64,000 bases of DNA from positions 120,862,431-120,926,430 of the forward strand of contig OU015491.1 in NCBI GenBank assembly GCA_907164885.2, read 5' to 3'. A program made the translations under genes and the position numbers. This document shows, one piece after another, positions 44,140 through 53,075 of the stretch (positions within the stretch are counted from its first letter, which is position 1; the number at the start of each line of letters is the position of its first letter). The DNA comes from Dolomedes plantarius. Its lineage: Eukaryota > Arthropoda > Arachnida > Araneae > Dolomedidae. The notes below the pieces were generated by a model. That model worked only from the letters and a program-made list of their open reading frames with translations. It ran no database searches and was not told the origin of the DNA.

Positions 44140-47057
44140 CCCCTTCTTTACGTTCCAAAACAGTAATTTTTTGTCTTTCTAGCTGCTCTCAGGAATTTCC
44201 TGCGTATCTTTGATTTCATTTGACTCTGAAATATTGAGTTATGAATTCTAAGACCATCCAAATTTTTATAGCCTTTCAAATTATATTATTCGTGCTATTC
44301 GTTCAGGTTATTCGTGCTTGAAGCACAGTTAAAAAGTGCAGCTATGACATTTTGTTGTATTCCCTTTAAATTTCCTACAGTACTTCGTACCACAGTAATT
44401 CTGTAGGCGATCAATGAATGAATCGCTCACTTTTCCTTTTCCTGAAAAACCTTTAGTTTTCGTTTTTTAATTTTCTTAGACGTGAGCCAACTCTTTGGGC
44501 ATGTCCAATACATTCCATTTTAGTTATGCTATTGTCTCCATACATATCTTTCACATTAAAAAAACCCTTCGAGTCACCGTCCCCATAATATCCTGTGTAT
44601 TGCAATTTGCATTTTTCCTTTGAGCGACCAAATATTCGTGATGCACCCACAATTTCCATCTTTGAAGCAGAGCCTTGAAAATTATATTGACATATATGCT
44701 CAGCTTTTAATGTTTCAAACTCTAAATTTTTAGGTAGTCTTTCCAATTTTTTACATGTCGGACAGTACGAAGATAAAATTTCTATGTCCAGAACTTTACC
44801 GGTATCAATGGAAACAGCAGCAACACACCCATTCAGAGACGTGTAGCCTCTGCGTTCCCCTGTGCCATCCACAGAAACCCCACATTCCAGCATTCCAGAT
44901 TCATGATTTTGTTTCTGCTCAAGATCATTTGCAGCCTTTTTTCATCATATGTTTGTAATGAAGCGCCTTCGATTTTAAAGAAAAATTAAATTTCTTTTAG
45001 AGAGATAAAGTGATCGAAGGCTGTTTCATTACATTTTTGTTAGAAGGTTAGAAAGCCGTCTTTGATTAGAGAACGGGTCTGTCGTCTTTGTGACTTAGCC
45101 AATTTAAAAGTTCCTAAGCGTCTATGGTTTCCGATCCTAGACAAGATTAGCGGGGATTGGAGCCACATTTGACGTTAAAGGAAAATACACTATTGTCAAC
45201 AAATTTATGAGGGTCTGTTTGGGAGGTAGACTGCAAAACACGTGGACTGGACTTTGGGTGGTCTGGATTGTGACGCAAGGAAGGCATGCATGTGTTTAGG
45301 GGTTATCCAATCAGAGAAGTGAAAATTGATGCTAAGTGGTGGATTTTTGAAAGCTTTCCTGAATGGATTAGGAGTCATGAGAAGGCGTGGACATTGTTGT
45401 GAAAAAATAAAATAAATAGAAGACTTAGAGTTTTTTTTCGAGGATTCACTCTGCATGCGTGCCCGGGTTCCTTTTCCCCGGTGCTTAGCATCGCAGGTGA
45501 TGAAGTGTTGTTATTTTTAACTGTCGAGGAACAGTTGAGCTTGTCCGGGAGTTCCCGATGAAATATGTCGTTTAGCGGAGCAGAAATCCGGTTGAAGTGT
45601 CCCGGTATGATAGTTACCTGATCCTGATACTAGAATTTGTTTTTACTGATGATGAAAATCTAGTTGCTGCCTTCACCAATAAATGATTTGAAAGTATAGA
45701 TGAAGAGAATTGCGCCTTCACGTTGGAGTCCCGAGTGAATCGTTCCGGAGATGAAAAGCGTTTTCAATAGAGAGTGTGTGAGGACCTCCTGACAAATACC
45801 CCCATCTTTTGAAAAGAGCGGAAGAAGCATACGATAGATGATCACGATCGAGGCCCCTGTCAGCCTAAGATGTTGAGTGCCAGCCACCTTAGAAGGAAGG
45901 AACGAGGCCCAATGCCCGATGAGGGCGTCGAGCCCCGTGTTCCAGTGCGGTTAGCATCCAAATGAGTGAGTGAAAATCATTTTGTTTTGTTCATACCCCA
46001 CCATGCTAAATGAAAGATTAGTGCGGGAATAGTGTTTTAAAAGATAATTTTGATGAATAAGAGTTCTTTGCTATGAGTATGATTAATAATTATATGCTCC
46101 CTGAATCCAAAAAGTATAGGATAATTAATAGACATCTTTTTAAATATAAATTAAAAGAAAATGCCAAAAGTTAATGAAAAATGAGTAATTTGTGTACCAA
46201 GTTTTTTTTGTTGATGTTGTTATTGATTTAAATTGTAAATAGTAGTGCTGTAAATAAATTAGTTTTTTTTTTTTTGTAAATATGAAATTTAGTCAGTCAT
46301 CCTTGTGTTTGTAGTTGATCTAAAGGAAGGTTTAGGAGCAAAGTTTGTTTGACCTGTTCGTTTGCCAAATTGTCAAGAACTTTGGGTTGTATTCAACCAA
46401 ATAAATAATAAAACACAACGCACCCAAATAATGTCTATAAATAAATAATTTGTACTAACCAAAATAATTTACGAATCACGCCCAAAATAAATACCTAAGA
46501 CAGGCAATACGACATGTTCTGCAACATCTGCAACAACTTTTGAAAGTTTCCCTTCCACAGCTTTGTAAGCTGCTTTAGTCAGTGCATGTAAATTCAACGT
46601 TGAACATAATTTATATGCTGCAGCAAAACCTTTACCAACCTGGTGCATGCCATACACTAGTCTGGTATTTATTTCAGAAGAATTAACTTTTTTTTTTGAA
46701 GAAGCAAAACCTTTATGGAAGTCACAGTTTTTACACTGAATATAAAAATGTGAGCACAGCCCATATCTTGATTCCTCACATAATGTTTGTTTATCTGCAA
46801 AACAGTTTGGACAGCAGAGTTCAGATATTATATTTAAAAGAATTCCAATATCTAAAATTCTAAAACCACTCATTGAACCACAGTTTTCATTTGTTGATAT
46901 AGAACTAGCCGTCTGTAGCTTTGAAAAACTGGCAGAAAAACTTTTATCACCAACAGATGCAGCATTATGCATTTCACTTTCAACAGGACTATTATTTATT
47001 TGTAAATTTATCACCATAAAACTTACGTTTGCGTTTTCTAGAAGTACTTTTTGGCAT
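44140..47057 (-). pseudogene. Mutator-like transposase domain protein, interrupted
   Basis: The N-terminus starts at the ATG at 47057 (MPKSTSRKRKRKFYGDKFTN), then after a shift the 47017-46469 frame carries SGFRILDIGILLNIISELCC and Cys pairs (CCPNC, CKNCDF). It ends INTRLVYGMHQVGKGFAAAY and on to KVVADVAEHVVLPVL. The second half resumes at about 44990 (SLQTYDEK), then AANDLEQKQNHESGMLECGV and SVDGTGERRGYTSLNG with YYGDGDSKGFFNVKDMYG and CIGHAQRVGSRLRKL. It runs out of frame to KGFSGKGKVSDSFIDRLQNY near 44380. This is the Mutator-like transposase domain family of arthropod genomes. The gap at about 45000-46465 is an insertion or an intron. Confidence 0.85.
44991..46468. other. Unclassified sequence inside the Mutator-like gene
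   Basis: I see no coding similarity. GC content is higher than in the surroundings at 45420-45980, with CCCGGGTTCC, TTTCCCCGGTGC and a repeated GAGGCCC/GAGCCCCG motif. It could be an LTR or leader of an unknown element. No inverted ends or target duplication were recognised. Confidence 0.4.
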
Positions 47058-47980
47058 TTTTGTTGAAAAAAAATAAAAATATCGAGAAAAATAAATGGAT
47101 TTAGTGACTTTCAAATGATTAGATCAAAAGCAAACTCGTGCGTAAACAATGATTTGGAATGCACATTTTAATGCCAATTTCTAAAACAAAATTCGGTAAA
47201 TAACGTTGCCAGATGTAATTCTTAATATTATTAAGTTGCTTAAAAAACTATTTTTGTGTTTTTATGTGCGTATATAATCAGTTTTTCTAACAAAATCATG
47301 AAAAACAGCGATGTAAACAAAGATTTTTGCTTACTTCCGGTTTGCAGAAACGTACATTCAGTTGTAAAATTTCCCAGCCAAGCAATATTAAAATATCTAA
47401 AACTTGGGTTCTAGACTAGTTAGAAACAAAATTCAAACAGATTTTGAAAGTAAAAGATTGGGCATGCATAAAATAGCAAAAATAAAAAAAATCCATATTG
47501 TGACAGAAATTGACGTTTCAAAGGTGTCCTTATACCTTAAGCATAAATTATTTAAGAATCAACACTTACCTTAAAACAAATAAAGGAAGTCGATATAAAC
47601 TTGTTGAGCAAGGATATCCGCAATATTCCGCTGTGATTATAGATCCAAATGAAGAATTCATGTGGACTCGGTAACAAATAACACAGCAGCAGTGTAGTTT
47701 GTTCATCAGGCTATATAGATGGCGCTTTTGGACGGAGCTGGTCTAAAAGAGCTCCATAAGATGTCTATATCAGTATCTTTTATAGACTTCATCTATTAGA
47801 GATCGAAACTTAGAGGACTTATAGATGTATATAATACGTCTTAGATCTCTAATAGACGTCGAAATGAAGTACGACTATTAGACATCTATCATCTTATAGA
47901 GTTCTATAGTACGTCCTGGATGTCATGGATGAATTTCGAGCTCTAATAGACGACCATTAGCTCTGTGTGGTTGTGTGGGT
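47058..47980. other. Non-coding stretch with an AGACGTC-like repeat cluster
   Basis: AT-rich sequence without a supported gene. A plus-strand run near 47570-47670 (KGSRYKLVEQGYPQYSAVII) is an open stretch I cannot assign. From about 47735 to 47960 the motif CTATTAGA/TCTAATAGACG and ATAGACATC-type words recur on both strands. Confidence 0.4.
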
Positions 47981-48610
47981 AATTTGTCATATATATCATG
48001 AATTGGTAAAGGCTTCGCTACATTTTTCATAACTAATTTCAAAAGTTCTCTAATATACACCTCGACCAACATATCCTCCTGACCGAACGTTCTTTCATAC
48101 TCTCGATCACTTTTGGGTAATTTTGAGCTGTCGGTGGGAAACTTTGCACAACTTCCCTTGCCTTCGAACCCTCTTGAGTCGATTGTATCAAATATTGAAA
48201 TTTGTCCTCTGGAGTCAAGCTTGTATCGTCATGTATTTTTGAAAATTGGCTCCAGAACCCAAGCCATTCCATTAATTCCCCGTTATACTTCTTCAGTTCA
48301 ATTTTAGGTAGTTTGTATCTTAGGATTTCATTAACAACATTCAACGATTTATCAGCTTTATCGCGATTATTCTTTTCAATAGACAATTTTAATTTTAAAA
48401 ATCTCTCTTCATATTCATCGCATACTGAAATTTATTTTTCTAAATCTGCTTCACTCATTTCTTTCAACATTGTATAGAAAATACTTTTATCTAATTCTCT
48501 TAATTTCTCAATTTTAGACTGAATAATTAGAAATTTAGTATTTACCTCTGAATCGTCATATCCTTCTTCATCTAGAAGAGCTTCTAACATATTACTCTGT
48601 TTTGTAAATG
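47981..48610 (-). pseudogene. Pao 2 gag, 5' part
   Basis: On the minus strand from 48610: AFTKQSNMLEALLDEEGYDD, then KLRELDKSIFYTMLKEMSEA, one stop near 48435, and LPKIELKKYNGELMEWLGFW. This is followed by DKFQYLIQSTQEGSKAREVV and IRELLKLVMKN. This is the DUF1759-type gag. The first codons are replaced by Tc1 sequence and the frame runs on from the transposase without a stop. After IHDIYDKL the gag is interrupted near 47980. Confidence 0.88.
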
Positions 48611-49470
48611 CAGAGTGATATCCAATACCGCCCCATACCATAATGCCCGGTGCAGGACCAGTGTGGCGGTGCATAACGCAGCTGTTCAGCATCCTCTCTT
48701 CACGGTGTCTCCAGACTCGAATGCGACCATCGTGGTGTTGCAGACAGAAGCGTGACTCGTCAGTAAAGACAATTTCATTCCATTCTGCCGTCCACATCCT
48801 TCTGTCATCGCACCATTGGCGGCGGAGACGTCTGTGGTTCTGCGTCAAGGGTAGACAAAGCAATGGACGTCTTGCGGACAGACCACTCTGCTGTAAACGG
48901 CGTCGAATGGTACGCGCAGACACTGGATTATGCGTTACAGACTGCATGTGCTGTGCTATGGTTCATGATGTGACTGAGCGATCCGTCACTGCCATGCGCA
49001 CAATTTGCCTGTCATCACGTGAAGTGGTGCGCTGAGGTGGATGCGATCGAACACGCCGGTCCGTCGTACCCTCCTGCATCCAACGATCACATATCCGCAT
49101 TACAGTTGTTTGGTTTCGTCCAACACGACTACCGATTTCCCTGAAAGATAATCCACAATCTCGGTAGGCCACTATCCTTCCTCTGTCGAACTCGGATACT
49201 TGATCAAAAGATGATCGCTGTTTTCGACGAGGCATAATTGATCGTTTTTTTTTTGAAAAAACCACAAGAAAAACACAATTGCCGAACTTGAAATCGTCGA
49301 AATCTCCAAGCCTTAAATAGCGCTTTGAAGTGGCGCCACAGGCGCGCGTGATGTGCGTCTGCGCTGAAATTCTAATCATTTGCATATATCACCTCCGCTA
49401 ATGCATGTTGTAAATTTCATGTTATTTGCATGTTTTCTTCAGGGTGTTGCATTTACAGTGGCCAGCAGTG
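48611..49470 (-). mobile_element. Half of a second-family Tc1-like element
   Basis: The outer end is the complement of CACTGCTGGCCACTGTAAAT, next to TA (49471-49472) in the Pao 2 5' LTR. The transposase starts at about 49235 (MPRRKQRSSFDQVSEFDRGR), with an HTH (LSFREIGSRVGRNQTTVMRI) and the SARTIRRRLQQSGLSARRP block. The first catalytic Asp is in FTDESRF. One stop interrupts it near 48962. Sequence breaks off after GIMVWGGIGYHS at 48611, so the second Asp, the Glu and the other end are gone. Confidence 0.92.
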
Positions 49471-49733
49471 TACATGAAATAAAGAGTCAATAATGTAAAG
49501 TCGCTGGCTTGTAGAATATGACGTAAAATAAAACGTGAAGTTATATCAGAATGGAACAATTGTTCTGTTTAAATTGAAATTTGAATTTTTTCCTTAAAAA
49601 TTTATGTCGCATTAATATTTTCATGTTTAAATATTAACCCTCCGTTCCTCTTCAACCTGCGATGCCCGTCGAACTCTCGCATTTCTGAAATATGCCCTAC
49701 TAGTAAAAGAGGTTGCCGACCCCTAATCTATCC

Positions 49734-50867
49734 TTTTTGTCTGTTTAAAAAATGGCACAGTTTTCGAACATTTCCCTTGTTTATCACGTCTCCATAAACT
49801 TTAATGATTTGGCGGCGAACATCTGCTGGGCAATTTCTTTTCTTTTATAAAATGTATCAATAAACGCACTTTGCATTTGACAAAATTAGCGGTCAACGCA
49901 TTATTAATGAAAATGCAAAGCACAGAATAATATAATAAGAACAGGGCCGGCGACAGGGGGGGGGGGGGCAAAGGGGGCAAATGCACAGGGGCCCGGGCCT
50001 GCAGGGAGCCCGGGCCCAAAACAAATAATTAAAAATAAAAATTTAAAGTTTAAATAAATTTAAATGCCAAAAAGAATACAATTTTTTGTTGTTTAAAAAG
50101 TGAAAAAAAGAAATCAAGGTAGAGCGTGTGTCTGCAGCAGAGCAGTAAACTTTAAAATGCGGTGCATTTGATGCTGTAATTCAGTTTTGAGATGGTATGA
50201 GGTAGTGAAGTATTTCTGACGTATTCCAGTATTTCTCCTTATATCCCGGCATTTCGTAGAACTGAAAGGACTATTGTGCGGGTCGGCACAGCTTAGGAAG
50301 GGTCGTCGCTTTTTGAAGTCAGCCCAAATGTAACTAACGATCTTTGCCTTTTCAAGTGGGCAGTCTTTTTATTTAGGTGCTAACGACATGACTCGTCACA
50401 AGGGAGTGGCTACCAGTCAGCACACAATCAAAGCTCAGCGGACTCCTCTTTGGAAGTGAATAGGCCAGACGGTGTGTCTCCAGAATTTCACCACGGGGTT
50501 GAAAAAAACAGCCTTTTTTGGACAAGAGGGCTGCAGAGGTGTTAAAAGCAAGCAGCGTTTGGCTGACGGGGACAGGGAGGGGTTTAATTGTCATCGAGTT
50601 CATTGGAGAACGCGGTGGACGCAGCAAAAAGGTTGCGCGATGATTATGTCCGGACTTAGAGCGGAAAAATCGACCGTATTTTAGGCGAGAAAACCTGAAA
50701 GGTACTTTAAGTGCCTCTTTAGAACTTTGTATTAATTTAAATAAAAAGAGTTCGACTCGACAGGAAAAAGTGGAGTCCTTGCAAGAAAAGTCGAACAGTG
50801 TGTATAGCCAGTTGCAACAGCAATCTTTCCATAAAGGAGGTAAATCCATTTGAAACATCTTCTAGAG
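49734..50867. other. Non-coding, with a hAT-like end
   Basis: CAGGGCCGGCGACAGGGG at about 49943 followed by GGGGCAAATGCACAGGGGCC looks like the left end of a non-autonomous hAT (GC-rich, CAGGGCC start). The partner end was not found. The rest shows no coding support. Confidence 0.4.
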
Positions 50868-51172
50868 CAGCGCTTCTTAAACTTTTTTTCATTCATGACC
50901 TCTTGTTATCATCGAGATTTTTTCGCGCCCCCAGGAAATAAGGATATAAAGATAAATATTTCCTCAATAATTTATTTTTTGGTAAACAATATACATATGA
51001 AAAATAGTAGTACATATGAAAAACAGTAGTAAATAAAATAAAATATATGTGTTAGATACTCAGGGCAGGCAACAAGAATTAAATTCATGTATCAGAATTA
51101 AATTTTCGCGAACCCTTAAATTTTGCTTTTTGACCGCATTTGGAGTCGCGACCCACAGTTTAAGAAACGCTG
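50868..51172. mobile_element. hAT MITE, 305 bp
   Basis: A perfect 8-bp duplication TTCTAGAG lies at 50860-50867 and 51173-51180. The ends are CAGCGCTTCTTAAACTTT and the complement of CAGCGTTTCTTAAACTGTGG, a terminus style common in hAT elements. The interior is AT-rich with ACATATGAAAAAYAGTAGTA repeated once. Confidence 0.93.
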
Positions 51173-51801
51173 TTCTAGAGAGGTCTTTGTGATAATTATC
51201 TCGGGCTATATTAATTGTTAGGTAGGTTTAAATCAGTCTAAATTTAATTCAAGTGAAACAAATTATTCGCATGCGTAGATAATTTTGTAGAACTAGGGGC
51301 TTAGACCCCATACCCCCAGCGGTTTCGGAGGAGATAGCGTGACAAGCTTTTGACAGCGGCGGCGGCTGCGGCAGCGGCAGTTACTTTTTCTTAGAATAGA
51401 GAGAATCATATTAGAGGATTTTTAAATCCTTTAGTTGAGAGTCCAGAAGTTAAACCAATTAATGTTTTAAAGAAAATTAGTTCAAGAACGAACGGTTTTC
51501 AAATTTTTGGTAATTGATCGGGTAAATGTCTCAAGTTGAGGGGACAAAACTGTTTAAAGTTTAAACAAGGTAAAGATTTTTATAAGTGTTCCGTTTAAAC
51601 GGAATAGTAATATTATAAATAATATTTGTAGACAAAGCATTTTTCAATAATATGAATAATTAGTTAAATTTTACTTGAGGTATCCGAAAAAGATTGAAAA
51701 AGTACAAAAGCATATGAATATAACATTTGTGATTGACTTTTAATCACAAATGTTATACTTGCAATATTAGTGCAAATCGATTGAAAGGGTCGTCAGACAA
51801 G

Positions 51802-51879
51802 GATTCTAAATTTGAAAAAATGCTAAGCACGTATCCAGAACTTACAAACCCCTCTCAAATTTCTAATAGAGTACTTGCT
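51802..51879 (+). repeat. 78-bp copy of Gypsy pol sequence
   Basis: The stretch is identical as read to 20669-20746 of the Gypsy element (protease-RT linker, GATTCTAAATTTG to GAGTACTTGCT) and in the same orientation. It is immediately followed by the 28-bp tandem repeat. Confidence 0.9.
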
Positions 51880-51880
51880 T

Positions 51881-51964
51881 AAACTTGTGAAGGAATGTGC
51901 TCACCGATAAACTTGTGAAGGAATGTGCTCACCGATAAACTTGTGAAGGAATGTGCTCACCGGA
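51881..51964 (+). repeat. 28-bp tandem repeat, three units
   Basis: The units 51881-51908, 51909-51936 and 51937-51964 are identical except for the last two bases of the third. Each contains GTGAAGGAATGTGCTCACCG. Confidence 0.95.
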
Positions 51965-52445
51965 CATTTCGGTAGGTGCGTCAAGTCCGATTAGGGTTAA
52001 TATATTTTTTTGGGCTTACTGAAGCACTCTGGGTTCTAAATTTTTAAATTTCTCTCCCGTGCTGCAATTAACTAATAAACAGGAAATCAAACATTCCGCC
52101 TTTTTTTCAGCCAAACCTAAAAGAACTGAATTATTTAGAACCTGGGATGCCGACGCTTTTTCGACGTAACAAACCCGCTAAAATGTCCTGGCAGAAATAG
52201 CTCCTTGATAGTTGCAAAAGTCACTAAATATTTGACATAAAAGCGGATTACGATGCAATAACGAAACATGTTAACTACTGTGTTTAAAAATGTTATCAAT
52301 TGAAAGCTTCAGTATTTAATTTCTGACGTATTCAAATCATCTATTGATAATTAATAGTTAGATGATGCATGTGAATTTGTTAATTTTTTTAAAATTATTG
52401 TTTTTTCAAGGATTATGGACACACATTGAAGTTGGTTAGTTCTTA

Positions 52446-52635
52446 GGGCCTGTTCACATACGAGTCCGTGCAGTTGCGTTAAGGGAAAGATGACGTTGAG
52501 ACGAAATTAAACCAATCATAGGCGTTAAAAATTCCATTGCTAATCGTTTGGAGGCCTATGATTGGTTTATTTTCGTCCCAACGTCATCTTTTCCTTAACG
52601 CCAAGTAACGCACGGACTCCTATGTGAACAGGCCC
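52446..52635. mobile_element. Hairpin MITE upstream of ERH
   Basis: The ends GGGCCTGTTCACATA are inverted and flanked by TA (52444-52445 and 52636-52637). Pairing continues for about 80 bases per arm (GAGTCCGTGC, AAGATGACGTTG, CGAAA, AAACCAATCATAGG on both arms), leaving a short loop. The 190-bp unit is nearly a perfect foldback. TA flanks suggest a Tc1/mariner-type source, inferred from the target alone. Confidence 0.88.
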
Positions 52636-53075
52636 TAAATCCTGCTTTATACTCAAGATTAAAATGTTTTAAAAAAGGAAACAAAAAAACATTCTTTTAA
52701 AAGTATTTTACAATTATTCTTGTTAGGCAGTTGGGAAATTTATATTTTTAAAACGTGAGAGTCCGCAGGAATCGATCCAGTTGTGATTTGTGTGAGTTGA
52801 TTTGCGAAATTCATCATTGCACTGACTGGTTTCATTCTTGTGTCTTTACTCCTTGGTACTTTTAAAAAGTGATAACTTCTTTTCGTTTTAATAGTTGGCA
52901 TTTACAGTGAATCCTTTGGAATATTTGTTGAATAAAATTTTATGTGTTTTTGAGGCTTGTAGTACATTCAATTAGTTTTATTATCTTATAATATTTGTTA
53001 GCATTAGGTATTTTTTGTCTAAGGTTAGCGGTGTTTAGTTCTCGTTTTGTATATTGTTGACTCCCTTGTGTAATA

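Larger units (their letters stand above)
34411..49558 (-). mobile_element. BEL/Pao retrotransposon 2, heavily interrupted
   Basis: The target duplication ATTGT is at 34406-34410 and 49559-49563. The 3' LTR is 34411-34686 (TGTTGCGTGC to GGAACA) and the purine tract AAGTTGGGAGGA lies next to it. Of the 5' LTR only 49473-49558 remains, identical to 34599-34686 except for small changes. There it is cut at a TA by a Tc1-like element. From 3' to 5' the body holds integrase, RNase H, RT, protease and zinc knuckles (34687-40250), then foreign DNA (about 40250-47980), then the 5' part of gag (47981-48610). The missing 5' LTR part, leader and half of the Tc1 were lost in a deletion joining 48610 and 48611. 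Confidence 0.85.
33961..49725 (+). mobile_element. Internally deleted GTF2IRD2-like hAT, split by Pao element 2
   Basis: The ends are AAGGGGTTCGGCAACC (33961) and the complement of TTAGGGGTCGGCAACC (49725). The 8-bp flanks ATTTATCC (33953-33960) and ATCTATCC (49726-49733) differ at one base. Only 33961-34410 and 49564-49725 belong to it, about 0.6 kb together. A plus-strand C-terminal transposase fragment at 34281-34405 reads SSLTDIHLDKCLRIGNSTYV and on to LQCQISH. That matches the C-terminus of the GTF2IRD2/EPM2AIP1-like hAT group. The catalytic part is deleted. Confidence 0.82.
51181..52445. other. ERH upstream region with small repeats
   Basis: No gene is supported. A GCG/GCA-rich microsatellite lies at about 51353-51380. 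A 78-bp piece of Gypsy pol is at 51802-51879. A 28-bp unit starting AAACTTGTGAAGGAATGTGC is repeated three times at 51881-51964. It could include untranscribed promoter or 5' exon sequence of ERH, but I cannot see which. Confidence 0.45.

Noticed and set aside
50373..50858. 161-codon minus-strand open frame
   Set aside because: No motif, atypical residue make-up and no splice or promoter context. Probably a chance frame in a less AT-rich stretch.
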